A stretch of 64,000 bases of DNA from the NCBI GenBank assembly GCA_046349915.1, contig JAXMBL010000006.1, positions 248,001 to 312,000 on the forward strand, read 5' to 3'. The notes beneath the pieces are model-generated. The model did no database searches and was not told the DNA's origin. It saw nothing but the letters and a program-made list of their open reading frames with translations. A program made the position numbers and the translations under genes. This DNA comes from CAIXSC01 sp046349915. GTDB taxonomy: Bacteria; Planctomycetota; Planctomycetia; Pirellulales; Pirellulaceae. Positions 50,575-61,024 of the stretch are shown piece after piece (position 1 is the first letter of the stretch; each line of letters starts with the position of its first letter).

Positions 50575-50843
50575 GTCGAACGCCCGCGGCCCCGCCGAGC
50601 ACGTTTCCGCGTGTGCGGGATTTTGCTCGCATGGAGGAGTCGCTCGGTGTAGGGTGCGTCGAACCGGGCGGGAAGTGATTCCGCACAAGCCGCAGACGTT
50701 CCCACCGCCCGGTGAAAACGCACCTGATCGTTGAACGACCGCGGCCCCGCTGGTCACGTTTCCGCGTGTGCGGGATTTTCCTCACATGGTGGAGTCGCTC
50801 GGTCTAGAAGGTGCGTCCGCGCCGGAGGCTTGACGCACCCTAC
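50575..50843. repeat. Family D REP-like cluster downstream of the RAYT gene
   Basis: Starts with the right-hand part of a D unit (CGAACGCCCGCGGCCCCGCC), then a full long copy from about 50650 and a compact GTAG hairpin at 50810-50843 (minus orientation). The hairpin ends two bases from the TAA stop codon of giant gene 2. Together with the array on the other side it brackets the RAYT gene. Confidence 0.9.
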
Positions 50844-50845
50844 AA

Positions 50846-53800
50846 TTAGAACTTGAACTGGCTGGACGTTGGGTTACGGCTCCAACCATTCAGGCGGATT
50901 CGCTTGCCGTTCGGCAATTCCACTTCGCGGTAACCGGGTCCTGAAACGAACGCCAAGCTGCTGTAGGTCAAGCCATAGGCACTCAGGTTGATCACATCCG
51001 AGTACAACGCGAAGTCGGTGATGGTGTCCAGCAACGTGTCATCGGGCGCGAAAAACACCACGTCGCGGCCCGCGCCCGTCGTGATTGTGTCCAAACCAGC
51101 GTCGCCATACAGACTATCGATGCCGTCGCCGCCGTTCAGCGAGTCGTTGTTGGCGCCACCGCGTAGAGTGTCCGTGCCGCCAAGGCCAATCAGCACGTCG
51201 TCACCGTCGCCGCCGCGCAACTCGTCCACGCCGTTCGTCCCCGTGATCGTGTCGTTGCCCGATCCGCCGTCGATAAACGGCACGCCGGACATCGTTCCAA
51301 CCAATTGGAAGTTCAGCGTGTTCGCGTTGCCGTTGCCTTGAATGGAAAACCCATTGCCCGCCCAGCTTTCGATGCTGTTGGTCAGCGAGTTGAAGCTGTC
51401 CAGAATGATCGCCGGACCGCCGATCGCCACGATCACGTCGGTGTTATTGCCGCCGTTGATCGAGTCGAACTCCGACTCGGCGCCCGACACCTGGATCACG
51501 TCGAAACCGTCGCCCGCGTTGATCGTGTCGATGCCGACGCCGCCGTTGATCGTGTCGTCGTGCAGACCGCCGTTGATCGTGTCGTTGTCATTGCCGCCAT
51601 TGATAACATCGAAGCCATCGCCGCCCGACAGAAGGTCGTCGCCGTCGCCTCCGTTGATCACGTCGGACAACGCGCTGCCTGTGATCGTGTCGTTGCCGCC
51701 CAGGCCGTCAATCAAAGCCAAGCCGGTCGGCCCCACAATGCCCGTCAGATCAAACAGGTTCGCCGCGCCAGTTCCTTGCAAGGTTTGATTGTTGCCCACA
51801 ATCGCCTCGATGCTCGACACCGTCTCGATGACCGTGTTAGCCAACGAGAAGCCTTGCAGAGTCGCAGTGCCAGTACCCGCGATGATCTCCAGCGTGTCGT
51901 ATTCGCTGCCGCCGTCGATCGTGTCCGTCGTGGCTTCCGCCCCGCGGATCAAGATCCGGTCGGGCGACGAGCCGCCCAGGACCGTGTCGACATCCGGACC
52001 GCCGTTCAGCGTGTCGTGATCGGCGCCGCCGTCCAGTTGGTCGTTCCCCGAGCCGCCGTCCAGCGTGTCGTGACCGAACTCGCCGAACAACAGGTCCGCG
52101 CCCGAATTGCCGAAGATCGTGTCCTCGTCGTCGCCGCCGTACAGCGTGTCGTCGCCGCTGCCGCCGACCAGCAAGTCGTTCAGATTCTCTCCGTAGATCG
52201 TGTCGTTATTGGCGCCGCCAAAGATGCAGTCGCTGGCGTTGCCGCCGTAGATCACATCGTTGCCGTCTTCGCCGAAGATCAAGTCGGTCAGGTTGGTCCC
52301 GGTCAGCGTATCATCGCCCATCGTCCCTTCCACGATCTGGTCTTCACTGACGATCGCCAGGAAGCAGGTCGTGATATCGACGATGATGTCGTCGTCGTAC
52401 ACGGCGATCTGAGCCGTCTCGAAGTTGGTCGCCGTGAAGTTCCCCTTCAGGTCGTCCGCCGTCAGCGATAGCGTCTTGCCCGTCGGGTTGATCACGTAAT
52501 CCTGCACGATGAAGATCTCGGCCGTGGTCAGCGCACCGAACTGATCCGGAGTGAGCACCAGCGTGACGTTATCGGTCCCCGTACTGCCATCGTAGGCCAC
52601 TTCGGACACATTGGCGTGCGACGTCGTTACGTCGTCGTTGTTCGTGCCGCTATTCAAGCTGGTCGTGTTCGTCATCGTCGCGAACCCAAAGTGCAGTTCG
52701 TTCGCATTCCCGTTCCCCAGGATGCCGAAGCCATTGCCTTGGTACTCGTCAATGCTGTTCGTGAACACATTGAACACGGTGTTGAAGCCGTTCAGCGCGA
52801 CATTGCCCGCACCAACATTCCGCAGAATGTCGTAGTCGGTTGCATCTTCCACGCCACCCGGTCCGCCCTGCATCACGTCAAACTCGGATTCCGTCCCCGA
52901 GATCTGAATCAGATCGGTCCCTGCGCCCGCGTCGACGTTATCCGCACCCGCACGAGCGTTGATGGTGTCCGAGCCTGCGTTGCCGCGGATCGTGTTCACA
53001 TCGGCGTCGCCGACGAACGTGTCGGCCGCGCTGCCGCCATACGCATGTTCGATGCTCGATCCCACCGCATCCGTGAGCAGCCCACCCGCGGCGCCTCCCA
53101 TGATCGCGGTCGCGGAACCGGCCGTCAGGTCGATGGTAACGGTCGAATTCCAGGCGCTGTAGTCAAGCGTATCGCCCGCGCCCGGCGAGCCCGCGGGCCC
53201 TTGTCCACTCAACTGTCCCGTGAGCGAACTCGCGACGCCCATGACAAACGTGTCGTTCGCGTTCGACGATCCCGTGATGTTCTCGAAGCTGCTGAAATCC
53301 AGATCGCGAGCGGGACCGGAGATTTGCACACTTCCTGTATTGGCGCCTGTGATGTTCCAGGTGGCGTCCGCGTCAAAGGCGAGCGTCAAGCTATCGCCGT
53401 TCGCGGGCCCCACTCCAGCCGCGGCCGAGCCGATCAGCGAGTCGATGTTGCCAAACGTCGTGGGCAGCGTCGGTAGATTCACCGTGCCCGCGAACCCATC
53501 GACCGCGCCGCGCGACGTCAACGAGGCCGCTAGCGGACCGGTCAAGGGGGAGAAGTCGAGCGAGTCGGCGTTGGCGCCCGTATCGATCGACAGCGCCGAG
53601 TTGCCGTGCGAATTGTTGACGCTTTGGAAGACGATCGAGTCGACGCCGTCCGAGCCGCCTGTGACTGTGTTGATGACGACTTGCGAGTTGCCTCGCAGGT
53701 GAGCTGGTTCGAACGCGACGCCGCCGCTGGTTCCGCTGACGACCAGTGCGGCGAGTGAATTCGTGGCGGCATCCATGCCGGTCGCGATGTTCAACAGGTC

Positions 53801-56800
53801 GGCGCCGTTGGGGAAATGCAGATTCGCCACCGCCAGACTCTGAAGGTCAACCGGCTCCAAGCCGGTGAACTGGATCACGCCTTGGCCCGCGACTGTCACC
53901 GTGCCATCGTTGTCGAGCAGCGGATTGACGACGCCGTTGGGCAGATAGGTCGCGGTTTGCGTCAGCGTCCCTATCACTCGCAGCGTATCGCCATAAACGC
54001 CGTTGGCGCCGGCGCCAGGCGGCGTCGTCTGCTCTTCGCCATTCAGCAACAAACCGCCCGCGGGAAGCGGGTTCGCGTTCAACTGGACGGTCATCAAATC
54101 GTCGCCGCCTTGGCCATTGAATGTGAAGCTGGCCAAGGGACCTGGGAGCGTTACCGTGGGGGCGCCGTTGAGCACATATTGCAAGGCGCCGCCCGGCAAG
54201 GGAGTGATCATAATCGAGTCGGCCGCGTCGGTGCCGTTGACGATCGCCGCCGTGTTCAGCACGACATCGTTGCCATCGCCGCCGTTGTACGACAGGAAAA
54301 GCGTGCGACCGTTGAAAGTGATCGGCGCTCCTTCGTACAACGGGTTGTTCGAGGCGTCCAGCAAATAGCCCGTGGTGAAGTCGGCGGCGCCATCGTTGTC
54401 GATGATGACAAAGTCGTCGCCAACGCTTGGCACATAGGCGCCCGAGAGCAGCAATTGGGCGACTCCACTTCCCAGCGACACCGAGCCCGTGACATCCAGC
54501 TGGTCGTGATCCGACGCGGTGTTGCCCGCATTGGGGCCGCCAATCTCGATCGCCAGCGAACCGCCGGTCAGCGTGACGTTGCCTGTCGAGAGAATCCCAG
54601 GCGAATTGCCCGGAGCGATCACCCCGGCACTCGCTACCGTTCCCAGGATATTGCCCGTTCCGCCCAAGGTCCCCGCCGCCGACACCGTCACGGGCGATGT
54701 GATCGAACCATTCACGTTCAGGCGACCGCCGCTGACCGTGGTGGTTCCCGAATAGGTGTTTGTTCCATTGAGCGATTGAACGCCTGTGCCGATCTTCACC
54801 AGATTCAATATCGTGGGGCCTGATGACAGGCCTGAGTTGGTAATCTGGCCGCTAAAGGTTTGGTTTGAGTTGTCTCCGCCCAGGGATAGCGTCAAGTTAT
54901 TACCAGAGCCGCCATCGTAGAAGTCGACCACGCCTGAACCTTGCAGCGAGCCGATCGCGATCGACTCGCCCACATTGCCGTAGACGTAGAATCGCGACGA
55001 AGCGGCCTGCAGGTTGATCGCCTGCGAGGGACCGATGTTCGATCCTTGCCCGGTGAATTTCTCTTCCCAGAGACGACCGTTCGGGGCGATATCGATGCGA
55101 CCCGTGGCCGTACTGGTCGCGTTCATCAGTCCCACTCGATTCTGCCACTGATTCCCTGCTCCGCTGCCATCGATCAACCAAGTTCCCGCGCCCGAGGTGG
55201 CGCCGGTGATGCGCATGTAACCTGAGTTATCCAGATACGTTTCGACGGCCGAGTTGTTCGCGATCGGACTGGCGAATACGTTCGATACATTGTGGAAACG
55301 GAGCGTTCCTGCATTCACCGTCGTCGCGCCGACGTACGCGTGGCCCGCGCCGCTAAGCGTTAAAGTTGCGGCGCCGTTCTTGTTCAAGCCGCCGCTGCCG
55401 GTCAGTGCTCCCGAGAGAGTCACCGCGTTGCCATTCGTGTCGAACGTTGCGGCGTTGACGCCAGCCCCGGCGAGCGTCATGGGCAATGACGAACCGAAAG
55501 GCGCCGTAGCCCGAATCGTTCCGCCGCTGCCGCCGACATTCACGGCGGCTGGCCCCGAGCCGTCGTTGACGATGCCGCCGCTGCCAACATTCAGCGTGCC
55601 GCTCGAGACCGTGACGGTACCATTACCGCCTGAACCGCCGCGAGCATTCACGACGACTCGCGTGGCTGTCGCCGTTCCGCCCGTCTGGTTGAATGTCCCC
55701 GTGCCGTCGACCGCCGCGGTCAGGAAGAAGCCGTTGTCGACCAGCAGCGTGCCGCTGGACAGGTTGTAGAACGTGGTCGCAGCGGGGAAGTGCCCGAGGC
55801 GTACGCCCGCGTTTTCGGCCGCTTGGCCCGTGGTTCGGACCGAGCCGCCCGTCTGATTCACGGTCGCGGTGATCGCCGTGCCCGGCGTGTTGCCCAGTTC
55901 AATCCAGGCGGTAGTGAGTGAACCATCGGGGATGTCGAGCGTGGCGCTGCCGCCACCTGCGACGAAGGCGTCACCCACGCGAATGCCGCTTGGAATCGTG
56001 TTCGTGCTGCCCGTCGTACCTAACTGCGTTGCTCCGCCCGCAACTCCGAGGAAGTTGAAGGTGTTGCTGGCGGCGGTCAACGCCATCCGCCCTGCCCCGA
56101 CTTTCGAAATATTGCTGGATAAGTTCTGCGTGATCGGCACGTTGATCACCAGATCATTGGTTGACGCACCGTCAGCAACATTGACTGTGGCTGAGGTTCC
56201 GTCGCGCAATCGCAAAACCGCGCTGCCTGTCACGGGCAGAATTTGCGCAGTCGCGGCCGAGCTATTGACCGTGATCGTCGGATTGTGGAACTCGTTCAGC
56301 GTGCCGCCCAAATTGAGCGTGCCGCCCGTCATGTTCAATTGAAAATTGTTCCAAAAGTGATTGCCGAAATTGGCGCCGCCCACCGTACCGCCGTTGATGT
56401 TCAGCACATTGACCGACTGGCCGCCGTTGTAGCCGAACGTGTTGTCGGTCGAATAATCGACCGTCGCGCCGGTATTGACGGTCAGCGTGCCGCGGATCGT
56501 CCCCGTCGCGCCGCCAGCCCCGAGCAGCAGCGTACCGCCGTTGACTGTCGTGCCGCCGGCATACGAGTTGAAGTTGGTCAGGCTGAGCGTGCCGTTACCA
56601 TCCTTTTGCAAAGCGCCGGCGCCACCGAGAACACCCGACAACGTGACAGCGTTGCCATTCGTATCGACCTTGGCCGCATTCGCACCCGTGCCCGAGAGCG
56701 TCATTCCCAATGCCGAGCTGAAGGGCGCCGTGGCGCGGATCGTGCCGCCACTGCCTCCCACGTTCACGGCGACTGGCCCCGTTCCGTCGTTGACAATGCC

Positions 56801-59800
56801 GCCACTGCCGACGTTCAGCGTGCCGCCCGCGACCGTCACGGTTCCATTACCGCCTGAACCGCCGCGAGCATTCACGACGACTCGCGTGGCTGTCGCCGTT
56901 CCGCCCGTCTGGTTGAATGTCCCCGTGCCGTCGACCGCCGCGGTCAAGAAGAAGCCGTTGTCGACCAGCAGCGTGCCGCTGGACAAGTTGTAGAACGTGT
57001 TCGCCGCGGGGAAGTGCCCGAGGCGTACGCCCGCGTTTTCGGCCGCTTGGCCCGTGGTTCGGACCGAGCCGCCCGTCTGATTCACGGTCGCGGTGATCGC
57101 GGTGCCGGGCGTGTTGCCCAGTTCGATCCAGCCGGTAGTGAGCGTGCCATCGGGGATGTCGAGCGTCGCGCTGCCGCCGCCCGCGACAAACGCATCGCCC
57201 ACTCGAATGCCGCCCGGTATCGTATTGGTGCTGCCCGTCGCACCCAACTCCGTTGCTCCCCCCGCCACTCCGAGGAAGTTGAACGTATTGCTGGCGGCGG
57301 TCAACGCCATCCGCCCTGCCCCGACTTTCGACACGTTGCTAGTTGTGTTCTGGGTAATGGGGACGTTGATCACCAGATCATTGGTCGCAGCGCCGTCAGC
57401 GACATTGATGGTCGCCGAGGTGCCATCACGCAAACGCAAGACTGCGCTGCTGGTGACGGGCAGAATCTGAGCGGTCGTGGCCGAACTATTGACCGTGATT
57501 GTGGGATTGTGGAACTCATTCAGCGTGCCGCCTAAGTGGAGCGTGCCGCCCGTCATGTTCAACTGAAAATTGTTCCAGAAGTGATTGCCGAAATTGGCGC
57601 CGCCCACCGTGCCTCCGTTGATATTCAGCACATTGACCGATTGGCCGCCGTTGTAGCCAAACGCGTTGTCAGTCGAATAATCGACCGTCGCGCCAGTATT
57701 GACGGTCAACGTTCCTCGAATCGTCCCCGTCGCGCCACCGGCCCCAAGCAGCAGTGTGCCGCCATTGACTGTCGTGCCGCCGGTGTACGAGTTGAAGTTG
57801 GTTAGGCCGAGCGTTCCGTTACCATCCTTTTGCAAGGCGCCGGCGCCACCGAGCCCCCCCGACAACGTGACGGCATTGCCATTCGTATCGACCTTGGCGG
57901 CATTCGCGCCCGCGCCCGAGAGCGTCATTCCCAATGAAGAGCTGAAGGGCGCCGTGGCGCGGATCGTGCCGCCACTGCCGCCGACATTCACGGCGGCTGG
58001 TCCCGTGCCGTCGTTGACGATGCCGCCACTGCCAACATTCAGCGTGCCGCCCGAGACCGTGACGGTTCCGTTGCCGCCTGAACCGCCGCGAGCATTCACG
58101 ACGACTCGCGTGGCTGTCGCCGTTCCGCCCGTCTGGTTGAATGTCCCCGTGCCGTCGACCGCCGCGGTCAGGAAGAAGCCGTTGTCGACCAGCAGCGTGC
58201 CGTTGGACAAGTTGTAGAATGTGGTCGCGGCTGGGAAATGCCCCAGGCGCACGCCCGCGTTCTCCGCCGCTTGACCTGTTGTACGGACCGAACCGCCCGT
58301 CTGATTCACAGTCGCCGTGATCGCCGTGCCCGGCGTGTTGCCCAGTTCGATCCAGCCGGTAGTGAGCGTGCCATCGGGGATGTCGAGCGTCGCGCTGCCG
58401 CCGCCCGCGACAAACGCATCGCCCACTCGAATGCCGCCCGGCAGCGAGTTGGTGCTGCCCGCCGTTCCCAATTGAACGGCGCCACCCGCGACTGCTAGGA
58501 AGTTGAACGTATTGCTCGCAGCGGTCAGCGCCATTCGCCCCGCACTAGTCTTCGTGACATTGCTCGTGCCACTCTGCGTCACCGGCACTTGGATGATCAG
58601 ATCGTCGGTCGACGCACCGTCGGCGACGTTGACCGTGGCCGAAGTGTCGTCGCGCAGCCGTAGCACAGCGTTCCCCGTGACGGGCAGGATCTGCGCAGTC
58701 GTGGCCGAACTATTGACCGTGATCGTGGGATTTTGAAACTCGTTCAGCGTACCGCCCAAGTGGAGCATGCCGCCCGTCATGTTCAATTGAAAATTGTTCC
58801 AGAAGTGGTTGCCGAAATTGGCGCCGCCCACCGTGCCGCCGTTGATATTCAGCACATTGACCGACTGGCCGCCGACGTAGCCGAACGTGTTGTCGGTGGA
58901 GTAATTCACCGTGGCGCCCGTGTTCACCGTCAACGTGCCCCGGATCGTCCCTGTCGCGCCGCCTGCCCCCAACATCAAAATGCCGCCGTCCACGGTCGTG
59001 CCGCCGGTGTAGGTATTGAAGTTCGAAAGCGTCAACGTGCCTGCGTCGATCTTCGTCAATGATCCCGCGCCACCTAGGATCCCGGACAGTCCCACCGAGT
59101 TGCCGTTGGTGTCGATCGACACTCCGCTGGCGCCCGTGCCATTCAAGGTCATGGGCAGACTCGAGCTCCAATTGGCCGAGGCGGACAAGATCCCCCCAGC
59201 GCCTCCCAGCGAAATGTTGGCGGTTCCGCCGCCCGAGTAAATGCCCGAACTGCCGACGTTCAACGTGCCGCTCGAGAGGTCCAGCGTACCCGTTCTGCCC
59301 GTGGTTCGAGTCACTCGAATGCCGCGGACGGACGCCGTGCCGCCGGTCTGCAAGAACGAGCCGTTGCCATCCCAGCCGAGCGTCATTTCGGCATTGGCCG
59401 AATTCAAAACCCCCGTGCCCGACAAGTTGTAGACACTCGTCTGACTAGGCCAATGGCCGATCCGGAAGCCCGTCGAGTCGCCAGTGCCCGTGCCATTGAA
59501 ATTGATGGTGCCTGCCGAATGATTGACCGTACCACTACTCCCCGAAGTTTCGCCAACACCGAAGGAGTTGGCGACATTGAGCGTACCGCCGGTCATATTC
59601 AGCACGCTGCCCGTGGCCCGACCCACTCGCAAGTTCTGGATGTTCGCCGTGCCGCCGCTGACGTTAAGCGACCCGATGCCGTCCCAGCCTACGATGACTG
59701 TACCGGTGGGAACGCTGAGCGTACCGTTCGATAGGTTATAAGCGCTGGTCGCGCTTCCCCAGTGAGCGATCCGCATTTCCCCTTGGACGGTTACTGAACC

Positions 59801-60838
59801 GCCCGATTGATTGACGGTCGCGCCATGTCCCGTATTCTCACCCAAGAAGAAATTGCCGGTCGACGTGAGGGCATGGGTATCCACTATGTTCAGCGTCGCC
59901 GTGCCGCTGCCGCCATTTCCCAATCCCACAAACGAGACGCTCGACGTACCAGTTCCCCCCAGCTCGAGCACCACCACGTCGTTGGCCGAGTTGCCGCGGG
60001 AGACGCCGAGACTGCCGCCGGACCAAGTGCCCGCGAGCACTTGCTTCGAGCCGGTTCCGTTGTCATTCTCGCCGCGAGCGCTGATCGAAGTACTCGTGAT
60101 CGACCCCGTAAACGTCTGGGTCGTACCCGCCACCATATCGATCGTCAGCGTATTGCCGCCTTGGACCGAGCCGCTGCCCGACAGCCCTCCAATCGAGTCG
60201 GCAAAGCCTCCTGTGTGGAAGACGCCGCCGCCGTTGACCGTCACCAAACTCGAGTTGACCAGGATGTCGCCTTGAGCGAGTCGAAATGTACCCGAATTGT
60301 TCACGGTGACGTTGCCTCGCCAACCACCATCGCCCGTGAAGCCAGCGCCCAAAGTCACTTGCCCGCCATCGACCGTGAGAACGCCCGTGGCCGAGTTGCT
60401 GGCGCCGCCGCCGCCTGAAATCGAGAAGATGCCCGACCCGGTCTTGGTGACGCTACCACCAACGCCATTCAATTGGCCCGTAAACGAGGTGGACGTATTG
60501 AGGGCGCCGACCGTCAGAGTTTGTGCGTTGAGATTGATGATGCCGTTGCCGGTGAGCGAACCCACGGAACGAGCGGAATCGAGAGTAGGATCGTTCGCGA
60601 CATCGTTGATCGTCACCTCGTCGGCCGCGTTAGGAATTTGGGCTGGCGACCAGTTGGCGGAATTAGACCAATCGGTCGAAACCGCGCCCGTCCAAGTAAT
60701 ACTGGCCAAGAGCGCTCGCCCTTCGAGCGATTCGACCTGAAGTCGCCGGAGCGCTCGGCGGCGAGCCTGTTCACCCTGCAGTTCCGACTTTCCCGCCAAC
60801 CGACGCCACCACCCTCGCAATCCCCGCTTGCCGCTCAT
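50846..60838 (-). CDS. Giant LEPR-XLL / autotransporter-type beta-strand / RTX protein 2
   Basis: A 3330-residue protein. I chose the ATG at 60838 (GAGG just upstream) over a GTG 15 codons earlier. A very basic N-terminus leads to VESLEGRALLAS (35-46), the LEPR-XLL motif. Residues 50-2150 consist of autotransporter-associated beta-strand (PATR-like) repeats such as LTLSNFNTYTGGTTVDGG and of 'VNQTGGSVTV' stretches, including three 408-residue units. A segment near 2120-2200 (PSVGDDFVIIDNDGAADFTT) is a typical end-cap of this class. Residues 2840-3280 are RTX-type GGxGxD repeats and the C-terminus ends SSQFKF. No outer-membrane barrel is present, so export is more likely through a type I-like or other route. 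Role: secreted or surface structural adhesin, inferred. Confidence 0.87.
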   Translation of the reverse strand: MSGKRGLRGWWRRLAGKSELQGEQARRRALRRLQVESLEGRALLASITWTGAVSTDWSNSANWSPAQIPNAADEVTINDVANDPTLDSARSVGSLTGNGIINLNAQTLTVGALNTSTSFTGQLNGVGGSVTKTGSGIFSISGGGGASNSATGVLTVDGGQVTLGAGFTGDGGWRGNVTVNNSGTFRLAQGDILVNSSLVTVNGGGVFHTGGFADSIGGLSGSGSVQGGNTLTIDMVAGTTQTFTGSITSTSISARGENDNGTGSKQVLAGTWSGGSLGVSRGNSANDVVVLELGGTGTSSVSFVGLGNGGSGTATLNIVDTHALTSTGNFFLGENTGHGATVNQSGGSVTVQGEMRIAHWGSATSAYNLSNGTLSVPTGTVIVGWDGIGSLNVSGGTANIQNLRVGRATGSVLNMTGGTLNVANSFGVGETSGSSGTVNHSAGTINFNGTGTGDSTGFRIGHWPSQTSVYNLSGTGVLNSANAEMTLGWDGNGSFLQTGGTASVRGIRVTRTTGRTGTLDLSSGTLNVGSSGIYSGGGTANISLGGAGGILSASANWSSSLPMTLNGTGASGVSIDTNGNSVGLSGILGGAGSLTKIDAGTLTLSNFNTYTGGTTVDGGILMLGAGGATGTIRGTLTVNTGATVNYSTDNTFGYVGGQSVNVLNINGGTVGGANFGNHFWNNFQLNMTGGMLHLGGTLNEFQNPTITVNSSATTAQILPVTGNAVLRLRDDTSATVNVADGASTDDLIIQVPVTQSGTSNVTKTSAGRMALTAASNTFNFLAVAGGAVQLGTAGSTNSLPGGIRVGDAFVAGGGSATLDIPDGTLTTGWIELGNTPGTAITATVNQTGGSVRTTGQAAENAGVRLGHFPAATTFYNLSNGTLLVDNGFFLTAAVDGTGTFNQTGGTATATRVVVNARGGSGGNGTVTVSGGTLNVGSGGIVNDGTGPAAVNVGGSGGTIRATAPFSSSLGMTLSGAGANAAKVDTNGNAVTLSGGLGGAGALQKDGNGTLGLTNFNSYTGGTTVNGGTLLLGAGGATGTIRGTLTVNTGATVDYSTDNAFGYNGGQSVNVLNINGGTVGGANFGNHFWNNFQLNMTGGTLHLGGTLNEFHNPTITVNSSATTAQILPVTSSAVLRLRDGTSATINVADGAATNDLVINVPITQNTTSNVSKVGAGRMALTAASNTFNFLGVAGGATELGATGSTNTIPGGIRVGDAFVAGGGSATLDIPDGTLTTGWIELGNTPGTAITATVNQTGGSVRTTGQAAENAGVRLGHFPAANTFYNLSSGTLLVDNGFFLTAAVDGTGTFNQTGGTATATRVVVNARGGSGGNGTVTVAGGTLNVGSGGIVNDGTGPVAVNVGGSGGTIRATAPFSSALGMTLSGTGANAAKVDTNGNAVTLSGVLGGAGALQKDGNGTLSLTNFNSYAGGTTVNGGTLLLGAGGATGTIRGTLTVNTGATVDYSTDNTFGYNGGQSVNVLNINGGTVGGANFGNHFWNNFQLNMTGGTLNLGGTLNEFHNPTITVNSSAATAQILPVTGSAVLRLRDGTSATVNVADGASTNDLVINVPITQNLSSNISKVGAGRMALTAASNTFNFLGVAGGATQLGTTGSTNTIPSGIRVGDAFVAGGGSATLDIPDGSLTTAWIELGNTPGTAITATVNQTGGSVRTTGQAAENAGVRLGHFPAATTFYNLSSGTLLVDNGFFLTAAVDGTGTFNQTGGTATATRVVVNARGGSGGNGTVTVSSGTLNVGSGGIVNDGSGPAAVNVGGSGGTIRATAPFGSSLPMTLAGAGVNAATFDTNGNAVTLSGALTGSGGLNKNGAATLTLSGAGHAYVGATTVNAGTLRFHNVSNVFASPIANNSAVETYLDNSGYMRITGATSGAGTWLIDGSGAGNQWQNRVGLMNATSTATGRIDIAPNGRLWEEKFTGQGSNIGPSQAINLQAASSRFYVYGNVGESIAIGSLQGSGVVDFYDGGSGNNLTLSLGGDNSNQTFSGQITNSGLSSGPTILNLVKIGTGVQSLNGTNTYSGTTTVSGGRLNVNGSITSPVTVSAAGTLGGTGNILGTVASAGVIAPGNSPGILSTGNVTLTGGSLAIEIGGPNAGNTASDHDQLDVTGSVSLGSGVAQLLLSGAYVPSVGDDFVIIDNDGAADFTTGYLLDASNNPLYEGAPITFNGRTLFLSYNGGDGNDVVLNTAAIVNGTDAADSIMITPLPGGALQYVLNGAPTVTLPGPLASFTFNGQGGDDLMTVQLNANPLPAGGLLLNGEEQTTPPGAGANGVYGDTLRVIGTLTQTATYLPNGVVNPLLDNDGTVTVAGQGVIQFTGLEPVDLQSLAVANLHFPNGADLLNIATGMDAATNSLAALVVSGTSGGVAFEPAHLRGNSQVVINTVTGGSDGVDSIVFQSVNNSHGNSALSIDTGANADSLDFSPLTGPLAASLTSRGAVDGFAGTVNLPTLPTTFGNIDSLIGSAAAGVGPANGDSLTLAFDADATWNITGANTGSVQISGPARDLDFSSFENITGSSNANDTFVMGVASSLTGQLSGQGPAGSPGAGDTLDYSAWNSTVTIDLTAGSATAIMGGAAGGLLTDAVGSSIEHAYGGSAADTFVGDADVNTIRGNAGSDTINARAGADNVDAGAGTDLIQISGTESEFDVMQGGPGGVEDATDYDILRNVGAGNVALNGFNTVFNVFTNSIDEYQGNGFGILGNGNANELHFGFATMTNTTSLNSGTNNDDVTTSHANVSEVAYDGSTGTDNVTLVLTPDQFGALTTAEIFIVQDYVINPTGKTLSLTADDLKGNFTATNFETAQIAVYDDDIIVDITTCFLAIVSEDQIVEGTMGDDTLTGTNLTDLIFGEDGNDVIYGGNASDCIFGGANNDTIYGENLNDLLVGGSGDDTLYGGDDEDTIFGNSGADLLFGEFGHDTLDGGSGNDQLDGGADHDTLNGGPDVDTVLGGSSPDRILIRGAEATTDTIDGGSEYDTLEIIAGTGTATLQGFSLANTVIETVSSIEAIVGNNQTLQGTGAANLFDLTGIVGPTGLALIDGLGGNDTITGSALSDVINGGDGDDLLSGGDGFDVINGGNDNDTINGGLHDDTINGGVGIDTINAGDGFDVIQVSGAESEFDSINGGNNTDVIVAIGGPAIILDSFNSLTNSIESWAGNGFSIQGNGNANTLNFQLVGTMSGVPFIDGGSGNDTITGTNGVDELRGGDGDDVLIGLGGTDTLRGGANNDSLNGGDGIDSLYGDAGLDTITTGAGRDVVFFAPDDTLLDTITDFALYSDVINLSAYGLTYSSLAFVSGPGYREVELPNGKRIRLNGWSRNPTSSQFKF
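55324..58998 (-). repeat. Three tandem 1.2-kb coding repeats inside giant gene 2
   Basis: Units run about 55324-56550, 56551-57774 and 57775-58998. The last two are exactly 1224 bp (408 codons) each and the first is 1227. They differ at scattered positions and many blocks are identical, for example around the codons for NQTGGSVRTTGQAAENAGVR. A fourth, diverged unit lies upstream in the gene. The repeats keep the reading frame and stop short of the RTX part. Confidence 0.88.
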
Positions 60839-61024
60839 GTGCCGCCTCGAATCTCGGAATCGCCCAATCGCCTGATCAAACACAAACCGAACGTCTGTAG
60901 TTTGCGTTATCGAGGTAAGAGGGAAGGGAGTCCAAGAATTCAGGCGTTAGGACGAATTTGACGACCGCAAATCCGGCAGATACCACAAAGTTCAGAAGGG
61001 TGGAACCGTGGTGAATTCACTCAA
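60839..61024. other. Upstream region of giant gene 2
   Basis: Some 185 bases between the giant gene 2 start and the next repeat cluster. It should hold the promoter on the minus strand, but none is clear. No gene is supported. Confidence 0.4.
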
